Under the pieces are notes generated by a model, which was not told the origin of the DNA, ran no database searches, and saw only the letters and a program-made list of their open reading frames with translations. A stretch of DNA of 64,000 nucleotides from Sinonovacula constricta (Eukaryota; Mollusca; Bivalvia; Cardiida; Solecurtidae), in NCBI GenBank assembly GCA_007844125.1, contig CM017559.1, positions 35,083,260-35,147,259 of the forward strand. The letters are read 5' to 3'. The first letter of the stretch is position 1; each line of letters opens with the position of its first letter. Of this stretch, positions 11,612 through 24,487 are shown one piece after another. The position numbers and the translations under genes were made by a program.

Positions 11612-12501
11612 TATGAAACAATCACAGATGATTTTATCAACGTTTTAAAGTTTTGTCATCAGCTCTCTAGTCGTTTTTTAATACAATACAATGTTTGTAA
11701 CAATATTATTAGTAAGGAAATTCGTCTGGTTTTGCTTTTTTTCATCCTTAGTTACGTAAATCAGCCGTGTCTGAATCGTCTACTAAAGGCACCTTCATCG
11801 GGCCTTGGCTATCCATTTTACCTCCGCTTGCAGCCTGCAATGCATAAGGCCAACGCAAACTCCGCGAATATTACCACGAGCCTGTGTTTATATTTACTGT
11901 GCGTTGCAGCAGATATTATCATTCACTGGATAGTTTTCCGTTCACCTTCCCGAGCGCGGTTATTGTTTAAGACTCCATGGATTCCCGCTGTTACTCCATT
12001 CCGGTATTCCTATAGGAAAACTGGACGTTGATTGGCAGGTGGCTACGTTGATCGTACGAGCCGAGAAGAGATGGAGCTATCAGTGAGATATACCATTAAA
12101 TCCGTTAAATATCTTCGTTTGGCAGTTGCGCCGTTTATTGTTAGTGACTAGCAACAGTAAAAGGATATGTGCCCGATATACAAATTCAACCGTTTTGAGC
12201 TGTTTTAAATACGTGTAATAATTACAACATCACGCAAAACGCTACAAACAAATGGAACGTTTATACTGTTTTTACTGTTGTGTAAAGGCGTTTTAAGTTA
12301 CTGTTAATTGATAATTAAGTGGCTCTTACTAACAAGAGACTATAAAGTGCATTTATGGAAAATTTAAAATATCTTTCTGAGTAACTTCTATCGGAAAACT
12401 GATATCATATCATATATATTAACGTCATTTTACCTTTTAAGAAAGTTTAAACAACTCCTACTCTCTCTGGAAATCTATTAACAGCGCATCTGTCAACGAT
12501 T

Positions 12502-12602
12502 TATAAAAGAGAGTCGTGATCTTTGTTTCTTCATTTGGTCTCTAGTCGACAGAAAGTAAAGTTTACATAAGTTGATTTGTATTGATGTCTGATACCCTAA
12601 AT
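12502..12602 (+). promoter_or_regulatory. Candidate promoter and first exon of the GPCR gene
   Basis: A TATA box (TATAAAAG, 12502-12509) is followed about 30 bp later by an initiator-like TCATTT at 12531-12536. The first ATG after that point is at 12585. A strong splice donor follows (AAT|GTAAGTAT, exon end 12602). The six codons from that ATG to the donor contain no stop and would join in frame to the ATG that begins the GPCR ORF right after the acceptor at 23398. This would add residues MSDTLN. The link across a 10.8-kb intron is inference, and frame agreement alone has a one-in-three chance. The ATG context is weak. Confidence 0.35.
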
Positions 12603-12609
12603 GTAAGTA

Positions 12610-13560
12610 TAGCTTATTTATTCTTATTTTGTAAATAAATATGCTAATTTAATCGTTAAATAAATAATTTTATATTTAAATATTTGTTTACTCCCTATTT
12701 CAGGAAAAAAAAACAATTTATTTTAGCGTGTACAGTATATGTTTGAAATGTGTTTAAAATGTGGATTTTCTGGTGTTAATTGCATGGCCTATTCATTTTA
12801 AGCTTTTGTAGTTATCGAATCCTTGCTTTTGGAAACATAAGATTGAGCAAAATATTGTTGGTTAAAATAACGCGTAAGTTAAATGTAAATTTGAATTTAT
12901 AAACAATGCCTTCATTTGAATAAACAGCTTTAATCAGACCTTATGTAAACAATGTCGTTTTAAAATGAGTTTGGTATTAATAATGGTAGAAAATATAATA
13001 CTGATATATAGAAAATGTTTGCCAACTGCATTTTTATGATTGCTTAATTTTAGACTGTTAATTAAGGCGCTTTGTATGATTACTTATTTCTGTGTTGGAA
13101 GTGTCTTGCATGGCTATTAAATGAAAGCATTGAATTGATTTGTTTTGAAAGTTATGTCGTAAGTCAATTTATAACGGTACTTTACGATATAAACAATTGC
13201 ACCAAAATATCTTATAGTTTAATACACAACATTTGGCTATGAAAGTGGTAGCATGAGCCCATACTTAAAAGTGATCGTAACTTTTGTTTTTGCATGAAGA
13301 ACCATCATAATTTCAAAGGTCGTTTTTTTAAAGAGATGATGTATTAACACATCTCCACCGTGATGAGATTCTAAATATACTTGACACTATTATGGCGTTA
13401 TGTTATGTATGAAGATTGTTTGTTTGTTGGTTACATTGTCCAACAAACAGAATTTCAGTTATCTGCGAATAGTGTCTTCAATGTTTAATGCACAACTTGA
13501 AGAGCCGACATGATACCACACCCAGTTACACAATCCTGATACCGCACCGACCAGTCGTGG
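12610..13560. other. AT-rich non-coding stretch
   Basis: No gene or repeat was identified. If the promoter at 12502 belongs to the GPCR, this is the start of its first intron. Confidence 0.4.
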
Positions 13561-13561
13561 A

Positions 13562-13681
13562 ACACACACAAACAAACAAACAAACAAACAAACAAACAAA
13601 CAAACAAACAAACAAACAAACAAACAAACAAACAAACAAACACACACGCACGCACACACAACACACTCACACGCACACACC
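13562..13681. repeat. (AAAC)n microsatellite with CA-rich flank
   Basis: About 18 AAAC units run to 13640, followed by an impure CA/CACG tract. ORFs reading Thr-Asn-Lys-Gln or Val-Cys-Leu-Phe through it are artefacts. Confidence 0.95.
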
Positions 13682-13689
13682 ATGAAAAT

Positions 13690-15940
13690 CATTTTCGTTT
13701 CTTTAACAAATAACATACATCTAAAAAGAAATGAATACTTTAAAAAATAATAATATCCATAACCTAGCGCTAAAGAATAAAGAATAAGCTTATATGGTTA
13801 CTGTTTTGCTATATCATAATTTGTTCTAAGGCTGCTTTGACATCTGATGCACGCAATTAAATAGGCACCTAAGTTTGTGTTTTGCAGAAAAATAAAATAA
13901 AGCATTGCTTAGATGTCTTATTCTAAGCATAACTATCCGATTTGTGTAACGGAATACCGAAACTCTTATCTAACACAATAATTAATGATTTTATTTACGA
14001 GAAGACAAATTGGTGTTTCGCTTTTGTCATAACCATATCAAATTAAAAGCGCAATTTGTAATATGCCTGTCTACACTAAAAGTAATATATCTGTGTAGTA
14101 AACAAACTATAATCGACATTAGTACGTCTTTAAACGGAAATAACATAAAAAGATTCGCCAGTGTGTGTTAAGCTCTTTTGAAACACATTTAAATTAGCAA
14201 ACAGAAGCAACACAATTAATTGTGTAAAATTCACATTTATGCCAGTTAGGAATACAGCAAAAGAGTTCAAAAGAATTTTACTGGATCGGTTTAAAATAGT
14301 TAAATGACTAACAAAGGAAGTTATAGTAATGCAATGCTTTATTAGATAATAATAGCGTATAAGGCTATAACAAAATGATCATGGGCACATATGTTTTTGG
14401 TTATCTAAAGCATTAAATTTATTCAGGCCTAACTATCTGTTGTTTTATTGAGTTATGCATTGCCATTAACAAAGAACGGGCAACAAAATGCTCGATTAAG
14501 TTTTGTTTTCGTTAACGGTTCTATAACGTAAATGGTTCAATAGAACCAGTCGGTATAAACAACTGTAATGCTGACAACTACAACCATGGAATGCTGCTTT
14601 TGTTTTCTTTTGTGCTAAAATGCACAAAAAACAACAACAGAGGCTCTCGAACAATTCATTTAGTCACACAAGAAACAGCGACTTTTAATAAAAAAAAAAT
14701 TTTAAAGATCGAGCACACGGTTATAAATAGCAATACATTTGCCCGCGTAAGAATACATTTGCCTGTGTAGGAAGACATTTGCATGCGTAGGTTCAATTTA
14801 TATTTCAGAAGCAACATATGAGCTGCAGAGCGGTTGGACATCTTTAAATTTTGCAAATAAAAAAGAAACAATAAAAGTTGGGTTTTGTAAACCTGAAATA
14901 GTTCATAGCCGAAACATTTTAGTATATTTTAAGCAAAATCACCTTAAAGTGTTTTTCTGCATATAAATAAAATAAATCCTGAAAGTATTTGCGGGGTGAT
15001 GATCTGAACGTCGAAGTCATTATTTTCATTTTTATTTGCAGACATTGCTATGTGAGGATACTAAATGTATATGTCTTAGTATTTAGTGGTTAGAAGTTAA
15101 ATTTACGAGTTCGAATTTTTACATGCATATAGAATAAAATCATTAACTAATACAACTCAGTTATGAAAGCAATTTATATTATTTAGAAACCCTTTTATGC
15201 GCGTGAACGAATTGACTTATGACTTTCTTAAACAAATTTTAATGTCGAAAACATCTGTCATGTCTCAAATTATTGAATTGTTGAAACGCGTCAACGATTC
15301 AGTTGTGAGAAAAGGTAATATCAAGTTAAGGTCTTTTTTTCTGCGAAAAATAACCAAAAAACAAAAACAGATAAATAAACGAACAAACGAAAGAATAAAC
15401 AGACCTGTGCATGTCTTTGCATTTTCACTTTCGCCAAAATATATCACGATTATTTTTACACAAGAACGGGTATGTAAAATAATATTTGACAAATGTTTTA
15501 AAAAGGAGAATCTTGACACACAAAGTTTAAACAATAAAGACATTTTATTGTTTGGAGTGTTTCATAATTTACTTTATATCATTTAGCGTTGTATAATTTA
15601 TTTTATTTTAAAATCGAACAAGGTCAAATTTGTTCTACCCATCCGGCAATGAAACACGTGTGTTATGTCTTCCCTGATTAATCCAGACCAAATGCTCCTG
15701 AACCGGACTTTTTTTCCGGCTGATTCTTAATTGGATGCATGTCGCTTTACACAAATTGTTAACATATCATTCGGCTTGTGCTCAAAATTAGATTTCAATA
15801 TCAAGTTTTATTATCACGGCCAGAAGATATTTATTTAATCCTTCAGTATCATTTCCCTTCTTAATTACAGCAATCTGACTTTTTACTAAAAGTTTTTAGG
15901 TTTTAATTGATTGCTGACAATTAAGGATTAGTTGGTATGC
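13690..15940. other. Non-coding stretch with a small triplicated word
   Basis: No gene is supported. The 129-residue ORF at 15197-15586 is Lys/Asn-rich without recognisable motifs and is probably chance. A word of about 20 bp (ACATTTGCCTGTGTAGGA-like) occurs three times in tandem at 14732-14791. Confidence 0.45.
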
Positions 15941-15946
15941 CCCATA

Positions 15947-16180
15947 GGGACGCCCGTGGTGTAGTGGTAGAGTTGCCGATTTGTAACTCCACTGAGTGCT
16001 TAGCGTCACACCTCGTGGGTTCGAGTCCGGTTTGTGGTGAACGACTCACTGTGGGTAGGTCTTCCAGCTGACCCGCAAGTGGTTCAACCCAGACATTTGT
16101 CTGGGGACTTCCACCACCAAAATATCTGAACGAGACGTATAATGATCATTATTGGTCTCTAGGATGTACATGTACTTTAA
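15947..16180 (+). repeat. tRNA-derived SINE (family 1)
   Basis: The tRNA-like head has box A (TGGTGTAGTGGTAGAG) and box B (GGGTTCGAGTCC). It is followed by the family body (GGTCTTCCAGCTGAC, CCAGACATTTGTCTGGGG, ACTTCCACCACCAAAAT) and an AATGATCATTATTGG tail. The head does not close into a full tRNA cloverleaf, so it is not scored as a tRNA gene. Confidence 0.85.
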
Positions 16181-18716
16181 AAACGGATTCCTTATAATAT
16201 ACAACAGGTACAACACAGAATGGCCAGTTTAGTTTCAAACATACAAGCATTAAGTTAATATGTCAATTCTTCTTTAGCCATTTTTCAAGGTTATTTATAA
16301 CAAATACATTAATTTCAGCACAATTTGATCAATTTTATACCATCGTTATCATATGACAGTCACATAACTATACTCTTGACAGCTGATGAAATAAAATTGG
16401 CATACTACACGTATTTACAACAGCGAAATGAGTCACAGTCTAATGGATGTGACCCACCGATGCATCTTATCATTATGTCAAAGGACTGAAATATTTTATG
16501 GGCGCATTATGTCACTACTTTGTGCCAGCTAACAAGTAATTTACACACAACGTTGGCATATCGGGCACTAAGAATTCAATAACATAATGCACAAATCTCG
16601 CTTGAACTCAACAGAGATCAAGCACCGAATTGTTCGCACATTTTTCTTTTTGAAAATAATAGATTCATACTGCATTTCTAAGATATCTGTTTTTGTATCT
16701 TATTAGTTTAATAACACTTGTTATTGTTCAATTGGCTGTTTCTCTTTAATCAAAACGCACATAATTTGTTTACATTATTGCAATAACTAAGACATTCCCT
16801 TTAAACGTATTCTCGTGGGACTTTTACTCGTACCATTCAAACAACAAACAATCATCACTTCTGTCATTTAATTACAGATCGTATTTGTTGTCACAAAGAT
16901 GCAATTTGGCGTTAACAGAACAGAAATTACAAGTTTATACTAGTTTCCTCTGGGTTATTGTAAGTAAATACCACAATCATAACGGCACGCATTTTCTGTT
17001 CTGACCGACAAATGGAAGAAAACATGCACCTTCCAGAGTGTTACTAAAAAATATTCATACACACACTCACAAAGACACATGGACACTCACTATAACTCGA
17101 TAAAAAGCTTTAACACCTGATCAAGCAAAAACGTCCAATAAATATATATTCACGCTTAGATCACCCGATGTCTGATATTGTAAATTGATATCACAATATT
17201 ACTAGAAAAGCATTTAAGTTATTTTTTCTTTTATACCAACGATTTTCGGAATTGCAAACTTCCTTTAGTCAAAGTCTACATCCTAGTACCCCCTTTTCTT
17301 TTCTTGAGCGATTTGTACAACAGTATGTGAAATAAAACACAGCTGACTGTTGATGCTGCAAAATGCTTTGGATAATTTTATGTCATTTAAAATTGGTCCC
17401 ACGCATAGTAAAATAATTTTATATCAGCCGTATTTCAGCTTTTAAATAGCTAAACATGACACACATTTTATTGTGTAAATTAACTCAAGAAACAGTAACA
17501 GGCACTAAAGCTTAGGAAAAACCCCAAAAAGTGCCAGACAAAAAAGCTTAGAAACATCAGGTGATCCGTGAAGTAGAACTCTTGCCATTCGGAGTCCCTT
17601 TGGTTTGTTGTCTTCGTTCGTAAAGCGTTTTGTTCAAACAGTTTTTAAGTATACGGTGTTATTGCATAGAAAGAGACAAACGACCAAAAAATCGTCATCG
17701 ATTTAATGAAAATAAATTAATTTCTTGTTCATGTGTGATCTTTTTAACGGTTCCATATTTCTAAAATTCTCAGTTGATGTCAAAGCAGAGATCCATGCGG
17801 GCATGTAAACAGGAAAATGATCATGTAGTCAGAAACCTTCTTCTCGTAGAAAACTTGTGATAATATCTATGGTTCATAAAATCTGTCAGTCTAATTAATT
17901 CCTGCAGTTAATACATTTTGGTCATACAAAACCAGTTTTCCTTCTCATTATCGCTCTTATCTTATTGGAGTTGCTACGAAAGGTTATGAGCCATTCGGAA
18001 TAAAAGTACAGAAGTACGAAGATTGCGGCGTTTATAAAACAGCTGTAACCTCTTGTGAACAGTGGTTTTATACCCAATAGTGCAATATTGATTCATTTGA
18101 AAGAAGACATATTATATTTTTGCCCGCCAAATATCATTATCGGATTTTCTTTTTTTGTTTTCTGCCAATTTTACGTTAATGTCATAGCTAATCAATGCAT
18201 GTACATTGCATGAAGCTGAATATTTTTATGATAGTGTCTCTGTATGGCTTCGATGAAATTAGTACTAGCCGGCTCATTTATTAACTTGATTTGGATCACA
18301 CGAAAATTGTCCTGTAAAATGAAAATAGAATGATATCTAAAATCGATATTGGTATATGTAGGTTAAAATAGCTGTACAGACCAAATTGTTCTAGATGATA
18401 TCGTCCGAATTGGGATTACGAACTAACAACGCCAAGAATAGAATAACGATAAAATATGGTCGACATATTCTTGTGACTTTGTATTTCATATTCAAAGAAA
18501 TCCCAAGTTCCTTTATGCGACTCATTACTTAAAGTTCTAACTTTTATCGCGTAAACACAAATCATAACTATTTCTTCTTATAAAAGAAACTTTAACATTA
18601 ACACCGGAAAATGGTTCTTTATTAATAAAGACATTAATATTTATTTATTTTTATATTTATTTATATATGTTTTATATTTATAAATATAGGTATTTATGTA
18701 TGTATATACATATCCC
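16181..18716. other. AT-rich non-coding stretch
   Basis: I see no gene, RNA or clear repeat in this stretch. Confidence 0.5.
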
Positions 18717-20439
<1,723 letters not shown>

Positions 20440-20619
20440 TGTCTTCTATTGCAACAAGCAAAAGGTAGTTTGTATAATTATAAATAAATAAATAAATATA
20501 TATATAATAAATAATTTATATTCTTATATTATATATTCTTATTTATATTTGCAATAGAAGACAATATGTGTGTGTGTATGTGTGTGTGTGTGTGTGTGTG
20601 TATGTGTGTGTGTGTGTGT
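20440..20619. repeat. 15-bp inverted repeat around an AT-rich core, next to (GT)n
   Basis: TGTCTTCTATTGCAA (20440-20454) and its perfect inverse (20549-20563) enclose an AT-rich core of about 95 bp that itself contains AT palindromes. An impure (GT)n microsatellite follows directly (20566-20619). It may be a small MITE. Confidence 0.6.
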
Positions 20620-20644
20620 TTAACATTCTTGTCAGGCGTATATA

Positions 20645-20684
20645 CAGAAAAGGAACATGGTGTACAGAAAAGGAACATGGTGTT
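20645..20684. repeat. 20-bp tandem duplication
   Basis: ACAGAAAAGGAACATGGTGT occurs twice in direct tandem without mismatch. Confidence 0.9.
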
Positions 20685-20689
20685 TATTC

Positions 20690-22340
20690 TTTTATCAGAC
20701 AAATTACTTGTGTGCCAAATACTTTAACGATATCTTAGAAGCTAGAAAACATATTATTATTATTATTTTACTCTCTAGGACGAGTTTAAACATGATCATG
20801 TATCTGTACATGAATATTGTTTGAACATTTTTTTTAAATATTTTGACTTATAGTCCCTCATAAAAATTAATATTTTGTGGAATGTAGATTTCATTATGTT
20901 TTATATTTAATTACTTCATGCTGTACGAAAGTGAGACTGAATGCATCCGTCTTTGTGTCTATATTTACGCTTATAACTAACAATCAAATTTGAAACTAAG
21001 CTAGATTTAAGAAGTAACATATTTTATAACAGTTTAAATATTTGTTACCGAACTGATTTCCAAAAGTAATATAAATTCTGATTATACAATTTATTATCTC
21101 ATGTTTTAGTTGTTCAGTATGACAAGTGTCCAGTCTTGTTAGAATACTGAGGTTTTTTTCCTATTTCTTAAAACCATTTGATGTTAAAACGAAATGATTG
21201 ATACATGCTGCATTGATACAGCTCAGGCAAAGAGAAGAATCATTTTGTTTACTGTTGCTTCTTGTACAAACATAATTATTTAGACTGACCGAGGTTCTGC
21301 TAGGCTATATAAATATCACAAACACGTACTGTTAGTATTAATTTACCAGATTTCACCACATGCACAGGCATGCCCCATGAAGTATCTTAGTAATCAAAAG
21401 GGAATTTTAAGGTTATCGCCTTTATCTTTCCCGAAGACAAACATACTAATGGAGGCGAATAACAGAAGGGTATCGGGCTGAGCGATGTGTTTATACTTTA
21501 GTATCACAACAATAATCAACGTCAATCGAAACCTTTAGTCTGTAAACCATAAGTGATTTAAGTTTCTTTTTCATCCTCGTGTCTTCAATGCATTGGAATT
21601 TGATTATTTTGTATCTGGAAGGTATATGTAAATAGTGTAGCGATATATTGATAATAAATATATGGTGATTTAAAGAATGCAAGGCCTGGTGATGTTTATG
21701 GTAGAAGGTCTGAACTAGATGCTACAAAAACTGCTTAGATCCTCAACCAGAGACATGCTTAGTCTTAAGGGCATTGGAAATGGCCTTCTTTAGAGTACAC
21801 CTCCACTCACCAATTAACGCTCTCCCAGCCCCACCTCCACCCCGCACCCAAAGATAACACCATGTTGTAAGATCACTGCTGGGCACTTGATTAGTTTATT
21901 ATGACAATGACAAATATTTTATTCGGCATTAAAGTACAATTATAGCCGATAAATACAAGACACTGTAAAGAGCAAGTCTTGAATAATATCTCTCTCTCTA
22001 TATATATATATATCAATTTTAAACAAAATAATTGTACATGTACAGAGAGACAAAGGTATTTGAGTGTTATTTCGCTCCTTAAAAGCGAAATATATATATT
22101 TAGCTAGGTTATTGAGAAGTTTTCAAATTTTTCTAATGTTGTTATACACTGTAAGAGGAAGAGGTCGTAAAACAATTAGTCACTTTCGATGTACATTGGC
22201 TCACTTTTATTTTTCTTGAAAAGAGATATATAATGATTTTAATAAATGTATGTTCAGCTTGCAATAATATATTTAAGGCTGAACCAGTCTACACATAAAC
22301 ATTTAGTCATTCAGATTCTGCTAATGATTGTGAATGGTTT
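20690..22340. other. Non-coding stretch
   Basis: No gene was recognised. A short C-rich tract lies near 21795-21850. The ORF at 21491-21682 (minus) has no recognisable features. Confidence 0.45.
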
Positions 22341-22344
22341 GTAA

Positions 22345-22488
22345 AGGCGTAAAATGGCATAAAGGTGCATTCAGGAAAAGTTGAAGGTGGCTGACTGGAA
22401 GAGAATGTCTGCAGAACAGACACTAATGACGGTCATTTCCCGCCATTGCCGGACTGGCCATTATGCTGTCAACAACGGTTTATATTGA
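22345..22488 (+). pseudogene. Possible LINE RNase H-like fragment
   Basis: A frame of about 40 codons ending at TGA 22486-22488 includes SAEQTLMTVISRHCRTGHY. Non-LTR retrotransposons with an RNase H domain often have a similar stretch (..Q..I.RLRTGH..LN..L) near that domain's C-terminus. Only the RTGH core and its surroundings match, and no adjoining LINE sequence was seen, so this is tentative. Confidence 0.25.
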
Positions 22489-22499
22489 GATTGGGCATG

Positions 22500-23398
22500 T
22501 TAGAGTACAAATCAATTTAAACACTACTAAAAGTTTGAAAATACGCTTTCATTTATTATGCCAGTCTTGTTCCTGAAGGCGGCGTTAGTGTCGATGTCGA
22601 TGTTGATTCGATTTTCAGGCTAGCAGTTGTTAATGGGTTTCACATTTTGTTCCGAAAATTCCTTTTGGCTTTTCTATACACAGATTACTTTTCGAAACAA
22701 GGGATCTGTTTATCTAAATGCGTTAAATTGTTGCTATTTTATAAACTTGTTTGTGTATGATATGTTTGAAAGAGATTTTCTAACCCAAAAGATGATTAGA
22801 TAATAAAGTCGCTGAAAAAAGCATCATGGGTCTTTTATTTACTTTTTGAGAAAAAGGCGTTAAACTTTAAAAGGTAAATTTAGAATGATTTTATGACTTT
22901 ATCTAAAACACACTGTAAATGTAACTAATTATTAGTAAATACCTTCTTTATATGACAATATTATTTTATTTTTATGTAATTGTTAACAGCGACATTTAAT
23001 GAAATAAACTTACGAGTAATCTGTTGAATGAAGAAATTAAGACGTCGACAAATGTATGCATGTATTTTTATCATCAACAAAATCATAAGCAAATACAATA
23101 GTTCGTGCAATATTCTGACATCTAACGTTGAAAAGACTTGTTAATCACTACTAACTATAATAGTTTATATACGTACATATTCAACAATCAAAAATAGATT
23201 AAAAATCGAAATTCTTATACTAATCTCTACATCGATGGATATGACGCGATAAAGGCACAATATAATCACAGTGTTTCTAAGCCACTGATCGATATTGATT
23301 ACGGATACATAACTTTATATATGCTTAATTTGAGAAATGCATATAATTTTACAAATGACAAAAAATGTTATTTTAAGCATATTCCTTATATTTTTTAG
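22500..23398. other. Sequence upstream of the GPCR, ending in a splice acceptor
   Basis: AT-rich with no coding signal. It ends in the pyrimidine-rich TATTCCTTATATTTTTTAG with the AG at 23397-23398, immediately before the GPCR ATG. This is a good 3' splice site and suggests an upstream 5' exon. Confidence 0.6.
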
Positions 23399-24487
23399 AT
23401 GGATTCTTCAAGCCCTGGCGAGTTGTCTAACGAGACGACCACAATCCTGAGTGCCGATGAAAACAGCATTTATGAGACCTATCTGCCCGTTATCAGCTCC
23501 TCGTCCAAGTACATGCGCGTTCTCATGTACACATTTGGCTTTCCTGGAAATCTTCTGGCATTCTTGGTCTGGATCCGGAAACCAATGCTACAAAGTTCCG
23601 GGGTTTATCTGGCCACGTTAGCCTTTTCTGATCTGCTCTTTATCACGCTTGACCTTCCGTATAGTTTGCACACAGAATGGAGTATCTTCGTCTTAAACTA
23701 TCCGATCGTTTGCGAAGGATTCACCATTTTGTATCTTACTGCTCAGTACACCTCGCCATTGTTGACGCTTGCTTTCACTATTGAACGATACATCGCCATT
23801 AAGTTTCCTCTACAAAGGAGGATATACTGTACCGTTCGTAGAGCATTGATGACGAGTTGTCTAATAGCACTATTTTCTGTGGGCATGTGCGCCATTCAAG
23901 GATATTTCTGGACTTATGAACATTCGGTCAAAGAGTGTTTACGACGCCTAAACACAACAGAGCTTTGGGAGAAATGGACATGGTGTTCAGAAATGATTAT
24001 GTTCTTATGTGTGCCTTTGATCATATTGATTCTTAATCTTCTGGTCATTGCGGAAATTCGACAAAGTCGTAAAATCGCGATGAATTTGAACCGAATACTT
24101 TTTCGGACCAACGCTACCACGACAATGCTTCTGGCTGTATCAACGTTCTTGATTTTAACGACATTGCCTGTTAGCATTGCTTACGCGTTGAATGACAACT
24201 TTCCGCCTGGAAAGATGCGTGAAGCAATAGAAAATGACGAAACTTGGCAATCTCATTTCAGATATTTCACTGCCAGAACATTGATTTATAATATCGGGCT
24301 CACACACTTTTTCATGAATTTTTACATTTATTTGTTGGCGGGTGCTAGGTTTCGTCAGGAAGTTATGAATGTTATCCGTTGTCGAAGCTCTAGACGGAAT
24401 ATCACAGCCATGCAGCGCCTGGAAAGCACAAAAATGGAGTCTTTTTATAGCAGCGAAACATTTCCTGACCGAAATATATTTAACTGA
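23399..24487 (+). CDS. Class A (rhodopsin-family) GPCR, peptide-receptor type
   Basis: A 362-residue seven-transmembrane receptor. The N-terminus is short and has an N-glycosylation site (N11). Helices lie at about 38-60, 70-92, 105-128, 148-170, 197-220, 240-263 and 291-315. Landmarks are GNLLAF in TM1 (N51), LAFSDLL in TM2 (D78), C105 at the TM3 top with C180 as likely disulphide partner, ERY (129-131) in place of DRY, P257 in TM6 (LTTLPVS for CWxP), and NFYIY (307-311) for NPxxY. C328 is a possible palmitoylation site. The short Ser-rich tail suits kinase/arrestin control. The overall pattern, including HFFMNFYIYLLAG, resembles FMRFamide-like and other invertebrate neuropeptide receptors; the ligand is unknown. 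The coding part is one exon behind a splice acceptor. The TGA stop is the first bases of a 76-bp minisatellite. Confidence 0.92.
   Translation: MDSSSPGELSNETTTILSADENSIYETYLPVISSSSKYMRVLMYTFGFPGNLLAFLVWIRKPMLQSSGVYLATLAFSDLLFITLDLPYSLHTEWSIFVLNYPIVCEGFTILYLTAQYTSPLLTLAFTIERYIAIKFPLQRRIYCTVRRALMTSCLIALFSVGMCAIQGYFWTYEHSVKECLRRLNTTELWEKWTWCSEMIMFLCVPLIILILNLLVIAEIRQSRKIAMNLNRILFRTNATTTMLLAVSTFLILTTLPVSIAYALNDNFPPGKMREAIENDETWQSHFRYFTARTLIYNIGLTHFFMNFYIYLLAGARFRQEVMNVIRCRSSRRNITAMQRLESTKMESFYSSETFPDRNIFN

Noticed and set aside
11501..12031. 176-residue plus-strand ORF
   Set aside because: It starts inside an antisense SINE (THAPLPLPLPL is the expanded box A) and continues into sequence with no recognisable domain.
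15197..15586. 129-residue ORF
   Set aside because: Lys/Asn/Ile-rich with no motif or supporting signals; plausible by chance in AT-rich DNA.
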